53,329 nucleotides of DNA from Methylomonas methanica. Its GTDB lineage: Bacteria; Pseudomonadota; Gammaproteobacteria; Methylococcales; Methylomonadaceae. A program made the translations under genes and the position numbers. This document shows, piece by piece, positions 41,771 to 50,924 of this stretch. The stretch's first letter is position 1, and each line of letters begins with the position of its first letter. The notes beneath the pieces were generated by a model, which searched no databases, was not told the DNA's origin, and saw only the letters and a program-made list of their open reading frames with translations. Location of the stretch: the NCBI RefSeq assembly GCF_001644035.1, contig NZ_LUUG01000081.1, forward strand, positions 1-53,329, in the 5' to 3' direction.

Positions 41771-44134
41771 TCAAAATAACGCTTCTTCCGCAAAAATCTC
41801 ATCCTCTGCGGGTTCTTCAGATTTTGGTGTCGATTTTGCCGTCGGTACCGTTTCTTCGCTGAAATATTCCCAAATACCTCCTCTCGCTTCCTGATCCAGC
41901 AACAGCCCGTCCGCCGGATTGATGTAGGCTTGGATTATCCCGCTTGGCTGCGTTAATGGCTTTTCCGGGAAGTTTTGCTGTACGGCCTTCATGAATTTAA
42001 TCCACATCGGTAAGGCCGCTTTGCCGCCAGTCTCGCCGTGACCAAGCGGTAACGAATTATCGAAGCCTATCCATGCAGAGGCCACTATATCCGTAGCAAA
42101 ACCGTTAAACCAAGCGTCTCTTTGTTCATTCGTGGTGCCTGTTTTGCCGGCCAAATCGTTACGGCCCAATTGTTTGGCCTGGGTTGCCGTGCCGCGTTGT
42201 ACAACATCTCGCAGCAAGCTGTTTGCCAGGAAATTGATTTTTGCTGAAATAGCGCGTGGCGCGCGGTTCGGCGGAGGCGGATCTTGGTCGAGGCAATCGG
42301 CGCATGCCAGTGGCGGGTTTGCCTGAAACAACAAGTTGCCTTTGTGATCTTCAATGCGCTCGATGAGATAGGGTTTTACCAAATATCCGCCGTTGGCAAA
42401 TACCGCATAGGCGGATGCCATGCGCAAGGGAGAGGCATAGCCGCTACCCAAGGCCAGGGACAGCGTGCCGGGTAATTGTTCTTTATCGAAACCGAAGCGC
42501 ATGGCCGTGTCTATTGCCTGGGATACGCCGATTTCCTGCAGCAAGCGCACTGAGACCAGATTGATCGATTCGCGTAGCGCAACTCTTAACGACGTCGGGC
42601 CCAGAAAACGGCGGCTATAGTTTTCCGGGCGCCAATCGTTTTCTTGCGAGGGATCCTCGATCACGATGGGTGCGTCATTAATGATGCTGGCTGCGGTGAA
42701 GCCCTTTTCCAATGCAGCTGTATAAATAACAGGTTTGAATCCCGAGCCAGGTTGGCGTTTGGATTGCGTAGCCCTGTTGTATTTGCTGTGATAAAAATCA
42801 AAGCCGCCGCATAACGCCAAAATCGCGCCATTGTTGGGATTAAGCGCTACAAAAGCAGCTTCCGCATTCGGAATTTGCGTGAGTGCCCATTCATCTTTTG
42901 CTAGTTGTCTAACCCAGATGATGTCGTTCGGTTTAAGAAAAGCCTTGCCGGTGCCGATATTTTTTTCAGGGTAAGGTTTTGCCCATTCAATATTTTTCCA
43001 GGTGATGTTGATCTGCGAGTTGTCATACAGTTTTGCGGTCACACCGGAATCGGCTACTGCTGTTATTAGGGCTTGCCGGGTATCTCCAACAACACTGTCG
43101 GTAAGTTGAATGCCATTTTTTTGCACATTCTTGTGGGGAAAGCCGCGATAGCCGTGGCGCTCGTCATATTCGTGCAGTGTTTTTTGCAAAGCGTCTTCTG
43201 CTGCTAACTGAAATTGGCTAGGGACGGTGGTGAAAATTTTCAAACCCAAGGTATAGGCTGTCTCGCCGTATTTGGACATGACTTCTTGCCTAACCATTTC
43301 CGCTATGTATGGCGCCTGTAGCTCGACATTTATCGGCTGAATCTCCGCGTTATCGACTGCTTGCACGGCAATTTCGTAGTCGTGTTGGCTTATGTAGTTT
43401 AAATCCAGCATTCGGCGCAATACGTAATTCCGCCGTTCTATGGCGCGCTGAGGATTGGCTATCGGATTGTAAATGGATGGCGCTTTCGGCAGGCCGGCAA
43501 TCATCGCTTGCTGGTGAAGGGTGAGCTCGGAAATATCTTTACCGTAATAGGTTTGCGCGGCTGCTGCTACGCCATAGGCACGTTGGCCCATGTAAATTTT
43601 GTTTAAATAAAGATCCATAATCTGATCTTTGGAATATTGCCGCTCAATTTTCAGTGCAAGAATGATTTCCTTGAGCTTGCGCAAGTAGGTTCTTTCATTG
43701 CTAAGCAGGAAATTACGGGCGACTTGCATCGTGATGGTACTGCCGCCTTGCCGCTTCTTGCCGGTAAGGGCTAACTGGCTCACCGCGCGCAACAGGCCTT
43801 TGAAATCGACGCCGTTATGTTTATAAAAACGATCATCTTCCGCCGCGATGAAAGCCTTGATCAATTGCGGTGGCACTTGCGCGATGTCGGTCGGGATTCT
43901 GCGCTTCTCGCCAAACTGAGCTATCAGCAGGTTATCTTGGCTGTAGATATTCAATGGCATTTGATATTGAACGTGTTGTAACTGGTCTATATCCGGCAGT
44001 TCCTTGTCGAGTTCGAGCAGGAAAAAATAAACAGCAATTAGAAATGTGCCGATAAAAGCCAACGAGCAGAAGGTCAGCCACTTAAAAAGTGTCTTGATCA
44101 GGGATTTGGGTTTGGGGGCTTTCTTAATGGGCAC
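41771..44134 (-). CDS. mrcA: Bifunctional penicillin-binding protein 1A
   Basis: This class A PBP polymerises lipid II and cross-links the strands along the side wall. The 787-residue protein has one membrane helix (about 14-38), a GT51 transglycosylase domain (about 60-230, with FIAAEDDRFYKHNGVD and RQGGSTITMQVARNF), an OB-like insert (about 320-420) and the transpeptidase domain with QPGSGFKPV (SxxK, near residue 464), RESINLVSVRL (SxN) and LAGKTGTTNEQRDAWF (KTG). E. coli PBP1A is 850 residues; this one is somewhat shorter at the C-terminus. It is divergent from pilM across 212 bases, the arrangement also seen in Pseudomonas (ponA-pilM). Confidence 0.96.
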   Translation of the reverse strand: MPIKKAPKPKSLIKTLFKWLTFCSLAFIGTFLIAVYFFLLELDKELPDIDQLQHVQYQMPLNIYSQDNLLIAQFGEKRRIPTDIAQVPPQLIKAFIAAEDDRFYKHNGVDFKGLLRAVSQLALTGKKRQGGSTITMQVARNFLLSNERTYLRKLKEIILALKIERQYSKDQIMDLYLNKIYMGQRAYGVAAAAQTYYGKDISELTLHQQAMIAGLPKAPSIYNPIANPQRAIERRNYVLRRMLDLNYISQHDYEIAVQAVDNAEIQPINVELQAPYIAEMVRQEVMSKYGETAYTLGLKIFTTVPSQFQLAAEDALQKTLHEYDERHGYRGFPHKNVQKNGIQLTDSVVGDTRQALITAVADSGVTAKLYDNSQINITWKNIEWAKPYPEKNIGTGKAFLKPNDIIWVRQLAKDEWALTQIPNAEAAFVALNPNNGAILALCGGFDFYHSKYNRATQSKRQPGSGFKPVIYTAALEKGFTAASIINDAPIVIEDPSQENDWRPENYSRRFLGPTSLRVALRESINLVSVRLLQEIGVSQAIDTAMRFGFDKEQLPGTLSLALGSGYASPLRMASAYAVFANGGYLVKPYLIERIEDHKGNLLFQANPPLACADCLDQDPPPPNRAPRAISAKINFLANSLLRDVVQRGTATQAKQLGRNDLAGKTGTTNEQRDAWFNGFATDIVASAWIGFDNSLPLGHGETGGKAALPMWIKFMKAVQQNFPEKPLTQPSGIIQAYINPADGLLLDQEARGGIWEYFSEETVPTAKSTPKSEEPAEDEIFAEEALF

Positions 44135-44346
44135 TGAAATTCAAACGCACTGCTAAAATACAAATTGCCGGTCAAAATAAACCCTTTTGATATCAGGAAC
44201 AACCTAAAGTTACTTGTAAAGTGGTTTATCTAAGAGGATGAAAATAAAAAAATCTACTATACTTCAGGCCCATGTGGGTTCTGCAAGCCTCGTCTGAGCA
44301 TGCTTGAGCCAAATTCAATCATATTCGATCTAAAAAGGGTTCATTC

Positions 44347-45408
44347 ATGAGCTGGTTGAGCAGGAATCCGTCGGCTGTGCTGGGTGTGGATATTAGTACA
44401 GCTGCGGTTAAATTGTTGGAATTGAGCCGGGTCGGTGCTCGTTACCGGGTAGAAAGTTACTCGGTGGCCCCGTTACCTCAGGATGCCATAGTCGATAAGA
44501 ACATCACCAATATAGAGCAAATCGGCGCGGTAATAAAAGCGGCGGTAAAGCAATCCGGTACTCGGGCAAAGCAGGCGAGCGTCGCGGTTGCGGGTTCATC
44601 GGTGATGACCAAGATTATTTCGATGCCTGCCTCTTTGTCCGATAGGGACATGGAGGAGCAGATCATGGTCGAGGCCGATCAGTACATTCCTTATTCGCTG
44701 GACGAAGTCAATCTCGATTTCGAAGTTCAGGGCATCACCAAAAATAATCCGGATATGGTCGATGTGTTGCTGGCGGCTTCTCGGCGGGAAAATATCGAGG
44801 ACAGGGTTGCCGCGCTGGCCTATGCTGGCTTGAAAGCCGTTGTCGTCGATGTGGAAGCTTTTGCGATGGAAAATGCGTTTTCCTTGTTGGCGGATCAGTT
44901 GCCGGAAGGTGCCGGCAATATGACTGTCGCCATTGCCGACATTGGGGCAACCATGACATCGCTGAACATTCTGCATGAAGGTAAAACTGTTTATACCCGG
45001 GAGCAGGGCTTTGGCGGAAAACAGCTAACCGAAGAGATTCAGCGTCGCTACGGCCTGTCTTATGAAGAAGCCGGTTTGGCCAAGAAGCACGGCGGCTTGC
45101 CGGACAATTACGTAACCGATGTGCTGGAACCCTTCAAAAAAGCCATGTTGCAGCAAATCGCCAGATCGTTGCAATTCTTCGTTTCCTCTAGCGCCAATCG
45201 CGGCGTCGATGCGTTGGTACTGGCCGGTGGTTGCGCATCAATCGCGGGTTTGGACAAATTGGTGGAACGTGATCTGGGCATCCCGTCTTACATTGCCAAT
45301 CCGTTCATCAACATGGCGCTTTCTAATCGGGTCAAACCGCAAAGTCTGAGTAACGATACTCCAGCGATGATGATAGCGTGCGGTTTAGCGTTAAGGAGTT
45401 TCGATTAA
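44347..45408 (+). CDS. pilM: Type IV pilus assembly protein PilM
   Basis: PilM is an actin-like cytoplasmic ATP-binding protein that binds the N-terminal tail of PilN and links the pilus motor to the membrane complex. The 353-residue protein shows LGVDISTAAVKLLEL (phosphate 1), the central MEEQIMVEADQYIPYSLDEV block, ADIGATMTSLNILHEGK (phosphate 2) around 199, and VLAGGCASIAGLDKLV around 293. Complete and typical. First gene of the pilMNOPQ operon; it shares one base with pilN (TAATG). Confidence 0.96.
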   Translation: MSWLSRNPSAVLGVDISTAAVKLLELSRVGARYRVESYSVAPLPQDAIVDKNITNIEQIGAVIKAAVKQSGTRAKQASVAVAGSSVMTKIISMPASLSDRDMEEQIMVEADQYIPYSLDEVNLDFEVQGITKNNPDMVDVLLAASRRENIEDRVAALAYAGLKAVVVDVEAFAMENAFSLLADQLPEGAGNMTVAIADIGATMTSLNILHEGKTVYTREQGFGGKQLTEEIQRRYGLSYEEAGLAKKHGGLPDNYVTDVLEPFKKAMLQQIARSLQFFVSSSANRGVDALVLAGGCASIAGLDKLVERDLGIPSYIANPFINMALSNRVKPQSLSNDTPAMMIACGLALRSFD

Positions 45409-45980
45409 TGGCAAGAATTAATTTACTCCCCTGGCGAGAAGAGCTGCGTAAAAAAAAGCAGCAGGATTTTGTGGCGGGTATCGGTGCCGGTATTTTGGTG
45501 ACAGCACTGATTTTGGTCGTAGTCTTTATGTATATCGAAGGGATCAAAGAATATCAGACCCGCAGAAACACGCTTTTGCAAAACGAAATAGCCATCTTGG
45601 ATAAGCGAATTCAAGAAATCAAGGAAATTGAAGACAAGAAAAATAGGTTGCTGACCAAAATTGAAGTAATCCAAAAGTTGCAGGAAAGCCGGCCGGAGGT
45701 AGTGCATTTATTCGATGAATTGGCCAAAACCACGCCTGATGGTATTTACCTGACGAAATTTGCCCAAGCCGGGTCGGTTTTGACTTTGGACGGGAAGGCG
45801 GAATCGAATGCGCGAGTGTCTGCATACATGCGGGCTATCGATAACTCGCCTTGGATGAATACCTCTGTGCTTACTGTAATCAAAGGTGAAGGCAAGAAAG
45901 ACGGCCAGATGAACGACTTCACGATGACTGCCAAGCAAGGTAAGAAGACCGATAAGCCACAACCAGGAGTCGTCAAATGA
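45408..45980 (+). CDS. pilN: Type IV pilus assembly protein PilN
   Basis: From the ATG at 45408 this is 190 residues and begins MARINLLPWREELRKKKQ, the conserved INLLPWR tail that docks into PilM. One membrane helix (about residues 22-44) is followed by a coiled coil (about 48-85) and a ferredoxin-like periplasmic domain. PilN pairs with PilO in the inner membrane. An in-frame start ten codons earlier lies inside pilM and is rejected. The stop overlaps the pilO start by four bases. Confidence 0.95.
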   Translation: MARINLLPWREELRKKKQQDFVAGIGAGILVTALILVVVFMYIEGIKEYQTRRNTLLQNEIAILDKRIQEIKEIEDKKNRLLTKIEVIQKLQESRPEVVHLFDELAKTTPDGIYLTKFAQAGSVLTLDGKAESNARVSAYMRAIDNSPWMNTSVLTVIKGEGKKDGQMNDFTMTAKQGKKTDKPQPGVVK

Positions 45981-46603
45981 ATTTGTCTGAAATAAATTGG
46001 GACATCAATTCGGCGGGTAGCTGGCCGACGCCGCTAAAAATCATTGTCATACTTATTTTTTCGGTTTTAACAGCGGCGGCTGGCGTTTACTTTGTTACGG
46101 TGCCGCAGCTGGATGAATTAGATGTGCTTGAAAAACAAGAGGAGAGTTTGAAAAGTGCGTTTGAAGTTAAGCAGAAAAAGGCTGTCAACCTCCAGGATTA
46201 CCGCGACCAGCTGGATCAAATCGAAGCGTCGCTAGGCGAGATGCTGAAGCAAATGCCCACCAAAGCTGAAGTGGCTAGCTTGTTGGTTGATATTTCCCAA
46301 ACCGGTTTGGCAAGTGGCCTGGAGTTTAAATTGTTTCAACCCAGCACCGAAATTAACAGAGAGTTTTATTCTGAATTGCCAATTGGCATCCATGTTGTCG
46401 GGAAGTATGAAGAATTGGGATTGTTTGTCAGTGGTTTGGCTTCGCTACCTAGGATTGTGACGGTGCACGATGTGGTGATGACGCCGATGGGTAAAGAAGG
46501 CAAAGATGGTATGAGCATGACTGCAACCATAAAAACCTATAACGAGGGTGAAGCAGCGCAAGCTGCTGGCGGACCGGCGGCCAAGAAAAGGAGAGGGCAA
46601 TGA
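45977..46603 (+). CDS. pilO: Type IV pilus assembly protein PilO
   Basis: This 208-residue bitopic protein has one helix (about residues 20-42), a coiled coil (about 45-90) and a periplasmic domain with LKQMPTKAEVASLLVDISQT and GLEFKLFQPSTE. It forms heterodimers with PilN and contacts PilP. The C-terminal tail is Gly/Ala rich and basic (PAAKKRRGQ). Overlaps pilP by four bases. Confidence 0.94.
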   Translation: MNLSEINWDINSAGSWPTPLKIIVILIFSVLTAAAGVYFVTVPQLDELDVLEKQEESLKSAFEVKQKKAVNLQDYRDQLDQIEASLGEMLKQMPTKAEVASLLVDISQTGLASGLEFKLFQPSTEINREFYSELPIGIHVVGKYEELGLFVSGLASLPRIVTVHDVVMTPMGKEGKDGMSMTATIKTYNEGEAAQAAGGPAAKKRRGQ

Positions 46604-47157
46604 GGTGCGCTGGTGTGAAAGTGTTTTCGATCCTGTCTGCATTGACTGTGCTTTTGGTCGGTATGACGGGTTGCGGCAGCGACGATGTCAGCGATCTGAC
46701 CAAGTACATTCAAGACGTAAAAGCTCGTCCCAAGGCAGCTATCGAACCCTTGCCTGAAATTAAAGTGGTTGAGTCGTTTATATTCAAACCCGATGGTTTA
46801 CGGGACCCGTTTAGGTCAATTGAAAGAAAGGATGACGACAGCAATATCGATGTCTCCGGTATAAACGGTATAAAGCCTGATATAGAACGCCGGAAGGAAG
46901 AGTTGGAAGCGTATCCGCTGGACAGTCTGCGCATGGTTGGAACTTTGCGCAATGACAAAGGCTATTGGGGTTTGGTAAGAGCTAGGGATGGGACTATCCA
47001 CCGAGTCCAGGTGGGGCACCATATGGGCCAAAATTACGGCAAGATACTGCGTATTCTTGACGACAAAATAGAGCTAATGGAAATCGTACCTGATAAGCCG
47101 GGCACTTGGCGCGAACAACAGTCTTCACTAGCATTGGCCGATGAAAAAGGGTTATAG
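46600..47157 (+). CDS. pilP: Type IV pilus inner-membrane lipoprotein PilP
   Basis: This 185-residue protein has a lipoprotein signal with the lipobox MTGC (Cys25), an extended N-terminal region and a C-terminal beta-sandwich domain (about 85-170, with LRMVGTLRNDKGYWGLV and VQVGHHMGQNYGKIL). PilP links the PilN/PilO dimer to the PilQ secretin. FKPDGLRDPFRS before the domain is typical. It starts four bases before the pilO end and is followed by pilQ after two bases. Confidence 0.95.
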   Translation: MRCAGVKVFSILSALTVLLVGMTGCGSDDVSDLTKYIQDVKARPKAAIEPLPEIKVVESFIFKPDGLRDPFRSIERKDDDSNIDVSGINGIKPDIERRKEELEAYPLDSLRMVGTLRNDKGYWGLVRARDGTIHRVQVGHHMGQNYGKILRILDDKIELMEIVPDKPGTWREQQSSLALADEKGL

Positions 47158-47159
47158 AA

Positions 47160-49397
47160 ATGAGTACTAAACAAAATAAAAACGGATGGAAAGCGGCCGG
47201 CTTCGGTTTCTGGTGTTCAGTGTTGCTGGGTTGTTTTATGCACGTTGCCCTGGTGCGCGCCGATGACGGAGCAATAAACAACTTAGAGTTTTCCACCTTG
47301 GCCGGAAACCAAGTGCAAGTGCAATTGGAAATGGATGGGCCGATAGTGACGCCAAAAATTTTTCAGACCGATAACCCTTCGAGAATTGCTTTGGACTTTG
47401 CCGGCGTAAAAAGTAATTTGGCAAAAAAGAGCTTTCCTATCAATCAAGGTGCCGCAGGTACTGTGTATGTGGTGGAGGCGTCGGGGCGTACGCGGGTTAT
47501 TATTAACTTGATAGAAAAAGTACCTTACGAAACCAAAATCGAGGGCAATAAGTTTTATGTGGTGTTGAAGTCTAGCGGAACCGTCGCGGCGGTAAACCGA
47601 GCAGTACAGCAAGCACCCGCGGCCAAGGACTCGGTGATTAGTAAGTTTTTACCGGAACAAAACATAAAAAGTATTGATTTTCGACGCGGCCCCAACGGTG
47701 AGGGACGCTTGTTGCTGGGTTTATCAGCGGCGAATACGGTCGTGGATGCGAAGCAAAATGCCGGTAAAGTGGTATTAAGCTTTCTAAATACCAGGTTGCC
47801 GGAATCTTTAGTCAAAAGTTTCGACGTGTCGGACTTTGCGACACCTGTGCAAAAAATCGAAGCCTCTCCAAGAGGCGATAGCGTCAACATCGTCATAACA
47901 CCTAACAACGGTAATTACGATTACTCGTCCTATCAGTCCGATAACTTGTTGACTGTTGAGTTTCGGCCTCTGACACCGGCGGAAAAGGAAGCGCAGCAAA
48001 AAGAAAAATTCCCGTATATCGGCAACAAATTGTCATTGAATTTTCAAGACATTGAAGTGCGCTCGGTCCTGCAAATTCTAGCCGACTTTACCGAGCTCAA
48101 TATCATTGCCGCCGATTCGGTGGCGGGCAACGTTACGCTCAGATTGAACGATGTACCTTGGGACCAGGCTTTGGAATTGATTTTAAAATCCAAAGGTTTG
48201 GCAAAAAGACAGAATGGTAATGTGGTGATGGTGGCCCCGGTTGCCGAGATCATGAAAATAGAGCAGGAAGAACTGGATTCGAAAAAAATATTCGAAGAGT
48301 TGGAGCCGTTAAAAACCGAAAATATTCAGATCAATTACGCGAAAGCGGGGGAAATTTGCGGTGTATTGATGGGGGTAGGTAATAACTCGCAAGGCGGCCA
48401 ATCAGGAGCGGGGGCGAGCAGTGGCGGCGGTGGTTGCGGAGGTGGCGGTGGCTCCGTTGCATCGCAACAGGCCGGAGTCGGGCAGAATAGTCAAGGTGGT
48501 GGGTCAGCAAGTATGCGGTTGCTATCGCCACGCGGTACGGCGATTGTCGATGCCAGGACTAATACCCTGATTGTCAAGGATACGGCAAAGGCCATGGAAG
48601 ATGTACGCAGAATGATCAAGCTATTGGACGTGCCTGTACGCCAAGTATTGATCGAATCGCGGATCGTAATAGCGGATACCTCGTTTGCGCAGAATTTAGG
48701 TACCAAGTTTGGTGTGGCGCATAAAACTGACATAAATAGCGGAACGCAATACGGAATGACGGCCAGTGGCGCCGAAACCAGCGAAAATTCGCAAATTCTG
48801 TCGGATTTGGGATCCGCATTGGCGGCCTCCAGCGGCGGAGCCTTAGCCTTAACCCTGGCGCGCGGCGCGGATTATCTTTTGAATCTTGAGATCAGTGCAC
48901 TGCAGGATGATGGTAAAGGCGAGTTGGTATCCAATCCGCGGGTAATGACTAGCGACATGGTGCAAGCCTCTATCAAACAAGGTGTGCAGATTCCTTATCA
49001 GACCCAAAGTCAGTCGACTGGCCCGGTAACGGAATTGGTCGATGCGGTGCTGGAGTTGAATGTTACGCCGCAGATTACCCCGAGCGGTAGCGTAATCATG
49101 TTGCTCGACATTAAAAAAGATTCGCCGGGAACACCGTTGGCAACAGGTGGTAATGCCACGGTACCAATCGATACCCGGCAGTTGAAAACCAAAGTTCAAG
49201 TTGAAGATGGCGAAACCGTGGTGTTGGGTGGTATTTACGAGTCAACCGTTCAGGAATCGTTTAATACCGTGCCATGGGTGTCGGATTTGCCGGTGATTGG
49301 CTGGATGTTCAAGAAAAGTGTAAAAAACGATACCAAAAAAGAGTTATTGGTGTTTATCACGCCTAAAGTGGTGAAAGAGTCTATGACGGCAAAGTGA
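47160..49397 (+). CDS. pilQ: Type IV pilus secretin PilQ with expanded Gly-rich linker
   Basis: PilQ is the outer-membrane ring through which the pilus leaves. The 745-residue protein has a signal peptide (to about residue 35), AMIN domains (about 40-260), an STN/N0 domain (about 290-350; LNFQDIEVRSVLQILADFTE), an N1 domain and the secretin core (about 455-740; SNPRVMTSDMVQASIKQG, VPWVSDLPVIGWMFK). Between residues 401 and 450 there is an insert rich in Gly, Ser and Gln, with Cys426 inside SSGGGGCGGGGGS and another cysteine at 400. Related PilQ proteins usually have a much shorter linker here. A terminator follows. Confidence 0.94.
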   Translation: MSTKQNKNGWKAAGFGFWCSVLLGCFMHVALVRADDGAINNLEFSTLAGNQVQVQLEMDGPIVTPKIFQTDNPSRIALDFAGVKSNLAKKSFPINQGAAGTVYVVEASGRTRVIINLIEKVPYETKIEGNKFYVVLKSSGTVAAVNRAVQQAPAAKDSVISKFLPEQNIKSIDFRRGPNGEGRLLLGLSAANTVVDAKQNAGKVVLSFLNTRLPESLVKSFDVSDFATPVQKIEASPRGDSVNIVITPNNGNYDYSSYQSDNLLTVEFRPLTPAEKEAQQKEKFPYIGNKLSLNFQDIEVRSVLQILADFTELNIIAADSVAGNVTLRLNDVPWDQALELILKSKGLAKRQNGNVVMVAPVAEIMKIEQEELDSKKIFEELEPLKTENIQINYAKAGEICGVLMGVGNNSQGGQSGAGASSGGGGCGGGGGSVASQQAGVGQNSQGGGSASMRLLSPRGTAIVDARTNTLIVKDTAKAMEDVRRMIKLLDVPVRQVLIESRIVIADTSFAQNLGTKFGVAHKTDINSGTQYGMTASGAETSENSQILSDLGSALAASSGGALALTLARGADYLLNLEISALQDDGKGELVSNPRVMTSDMVQASIKQGVQIPYQTQSQSTGPVTELVDAVLELNVTPQITPSGSVIMLLDIKKDSPGTPLATGGNATVPIDTRQLKTKVQVEDGETVVLGGIYESTVQESFNTVPWVSDLPVIGWMFKKSVKNDTKKELLVFITPKVVKESMTAK

Positions 49398-49418
49398 GTC
49401 GTCGTTTCACCGATTGGC

Positions 49419-49445
49419 AAAAAGGGGCTTCATGCCCCTTTTTTT
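49419..49445 (+). terminator. Intrinsic terminator after pilQ
   Basis: AAAAAGGGGC (49419-49428) pairs with GCCCCTTTTT (49434-49443) around TTCAT, with the T-run continuing to 49445. Confidence 0.9.
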
Positions 49446-49481
49446 GTGGCTTACCGCGATGGGGCGGCTACCTTGCGTTCG

Positions 49482-49510
49482 TTCTTTTAAGGCGTCGGCT
49501 ATGCTATATT
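49482..49510 (+). promoter_or_regulatory. Candidate promoter of the lptM-lysA operon
   Basis: TTCTTT (49482-49487), 17 bases, TATATT (49505-49510, five of six to consensus). Transcription would start near 49517, about 20 bases before the lptM ATG. Confidence 0.4.
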
Positions 49511-49538
49511 CGGCGTTCACTACCCAATCGTTACGAAT

Positions 49539-49664
49539 ATGACGACAAACAATATTTTAACTCTAGTTCTTTGGGCGCTGTTGTTGCAGGCCTGCGGCCA
49601 AACCGGCCCTTTATATATGCCGGATAGCCCGCCGCCAATTTACGTACCCAAACAAGATAAATAA
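49539..49664 (+). CDS. lptM: LptM-type small lipoprotein (YifL family)
   Basis: This 41-residue lipoprotein reads MTTNNILTLVLWALLLQACG followed by QTGPLYMP and a Pro-rich tail. The lipobox is LQAC (Cys19), and the mature start CGQTGPLYMP is the family signature CGxxGPLYxP. LptM in E. coli binds the LptD barrel and promotes its disulfide exchange during assembly of the LPS translocon. Position upstream of lysA-dapF matches the lppL-lysA-dapF order of pseudomonads. No strong ribosome site is visible. It ends three bases before lysA. Confidence 0.88.
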   Translation: MTTNNILTLVLWALLLQACGQTGPLYMPDSPPPIYVPKQDK

Positions 49665-49667
49665 GCC

Positions 49668-50924
49668 ATGGATTTTTTTAATTATCGGCAACACGAGCTG
49701 TTTGCCGAAAGCATTCCTGTTGACGAAATTGCCGAAAACTACGGCACCCCCTGTTACGTCTACTCCCGAGCGACCTTGGAGAGGCATTGGCAAGCCTTCG
49801 ATCAAGGCTTTGCCGGTCACCCACACCTTATTTGTTATGCTGTAAAAGCAAATTCAAATATTGCTATTCTCAACCTGTTGGCGCGACTTGGGTCTGGGTT
49901 CGACATCGTGTCGCTTGGTGAGCTGCAGCGCGTGTTAACTGCGGGCGGCAGTCCGGACAAAATTGTGTTTTCCGGGGTCGGTAAACGCGAAGATGAAATC
50001 CTGGCGGCGCTGAAAATAGGTATACGCTGTTTTAACGTGGAAGTCAGCGGCGAACTTGATCGTATCAACCGATTGGCCGGTGAGTTGGGCGTTGTCGCTC
50101 CCGTGTCCTTTCGGGTCAACCCGGATGTTGATGCCAAGACGCATCCTTATATTTCCACCGGTTTGAAAGAGAATAAATTCGGGATCGATATCAAGCAAGC
50201 CATTCATGAATACCGGCGTGCTGCACAGATGCCTAATATCGAAATAGTCGGTATCGATTGTCATATTGGCTCCCAATTGACGGAAACGGTACCGTTTCTG
50301 GATGCGTTGGATAGGGTGTTGGCATTGGTCGATGAACTGCAAGAGGAAGGTATTGAATTGCACCACCTCGATTTAGGCGGTGGCCTGGGTATTTGTTATC
50401 GCGATGAGCATCCCCCGCAACCTTCTGAGTATATTTCAGCTTTGCTGCAACGTTTGGCGGGGCGGAGTTTTGAAATTCTATTGGAGCCGGGGCGTGCAAT
50501 CGTTGGCAATGCCGGAATATTGCTAACCAGAGTGGAATACCTTAAGCCAACAGACAATAAAAACTTTGCCATTGTTGACGCGGCAATGAATGATCTAGTC
50601 AGGCCGGCTTTATACGGGGCATGGCAGGAAATTATTCCAGCTAATGGGGATAGTGATCAGGCCGAGTTGGATTGGGATATTGTCGGTCCAGTTTGCGAAA
50701 CGGGTGACTTTCTAGGTAAAGCTCGGTCATTAAAGCTGAAACAAGGCGATTTATTGGCGGTTCGCTCAGCGGGCGCCTACGGATTTACGATGAGTTCAAA
50801 CTATAACTCGAGGCCGCGCGCGGCGGAAGTAATGGTGGATGGCGATAAAACGTATATTATTCGAGCCCGAGAAACTCTGGAGCAGTTGTGGGTTGGCGAG
50901 CAGGTTTTGCCTGAGTGGTTATGA
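49668..50924 (+). CDS. lysA: Diaminopimelate decarboxylase
   Basis: LysA is the PLP enzyme that decarboxylates meso-diaminopimelate to L-lysine. The 418-residue protein has the group IV decarboxylase barrel with the PLP lysine in ICYAVKANSNIAIL (around residue 61), DCHIGSQLTE around 200, HLDLGGGLGICY around 240, the phosphate-binding EPGRAIVGNAG around 277, and CETGDFLGK around 345, whose cysteine and acid bind substrate. Length is normal. The stop overlaps the dapF start. Confidence 0.97.
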   Translation: MDFFNYRQHELFAESIPVDEIAENYGTPCYVYSRATLERHWQAFDQGFAGHPHLICYAVKANSNIAILNLLARLGSGFDIVSLGELQRVLTAGGSPDKIVFSGVGKREDEILAALKIGIRCFNVEVSGELDRINRLAGELGVVAPVSFRVNPDVDAKTHPYISTGLKENKFGIDIKQAIHEYRRAAQMPNIEIVGIDCHIGSQLTETVPFLDALDRVLALVDELQEEGIELHHLDLGGGLGICYRDEHPPQPSEYISALLQRLAGRSFEILLEPGRAIVGNAGILLTRVEYLKPTDNKNFAIVDAAMNDLVRPALYGAWQEIIPANGDSDQAELDWDIVGPVCETGDFLGKARSLKLKQGDLLAVRSAGAYGFTMSSNYNSRPRAAEVMVDGDKTYIIRARETLEQLWVGEQVLPEWL

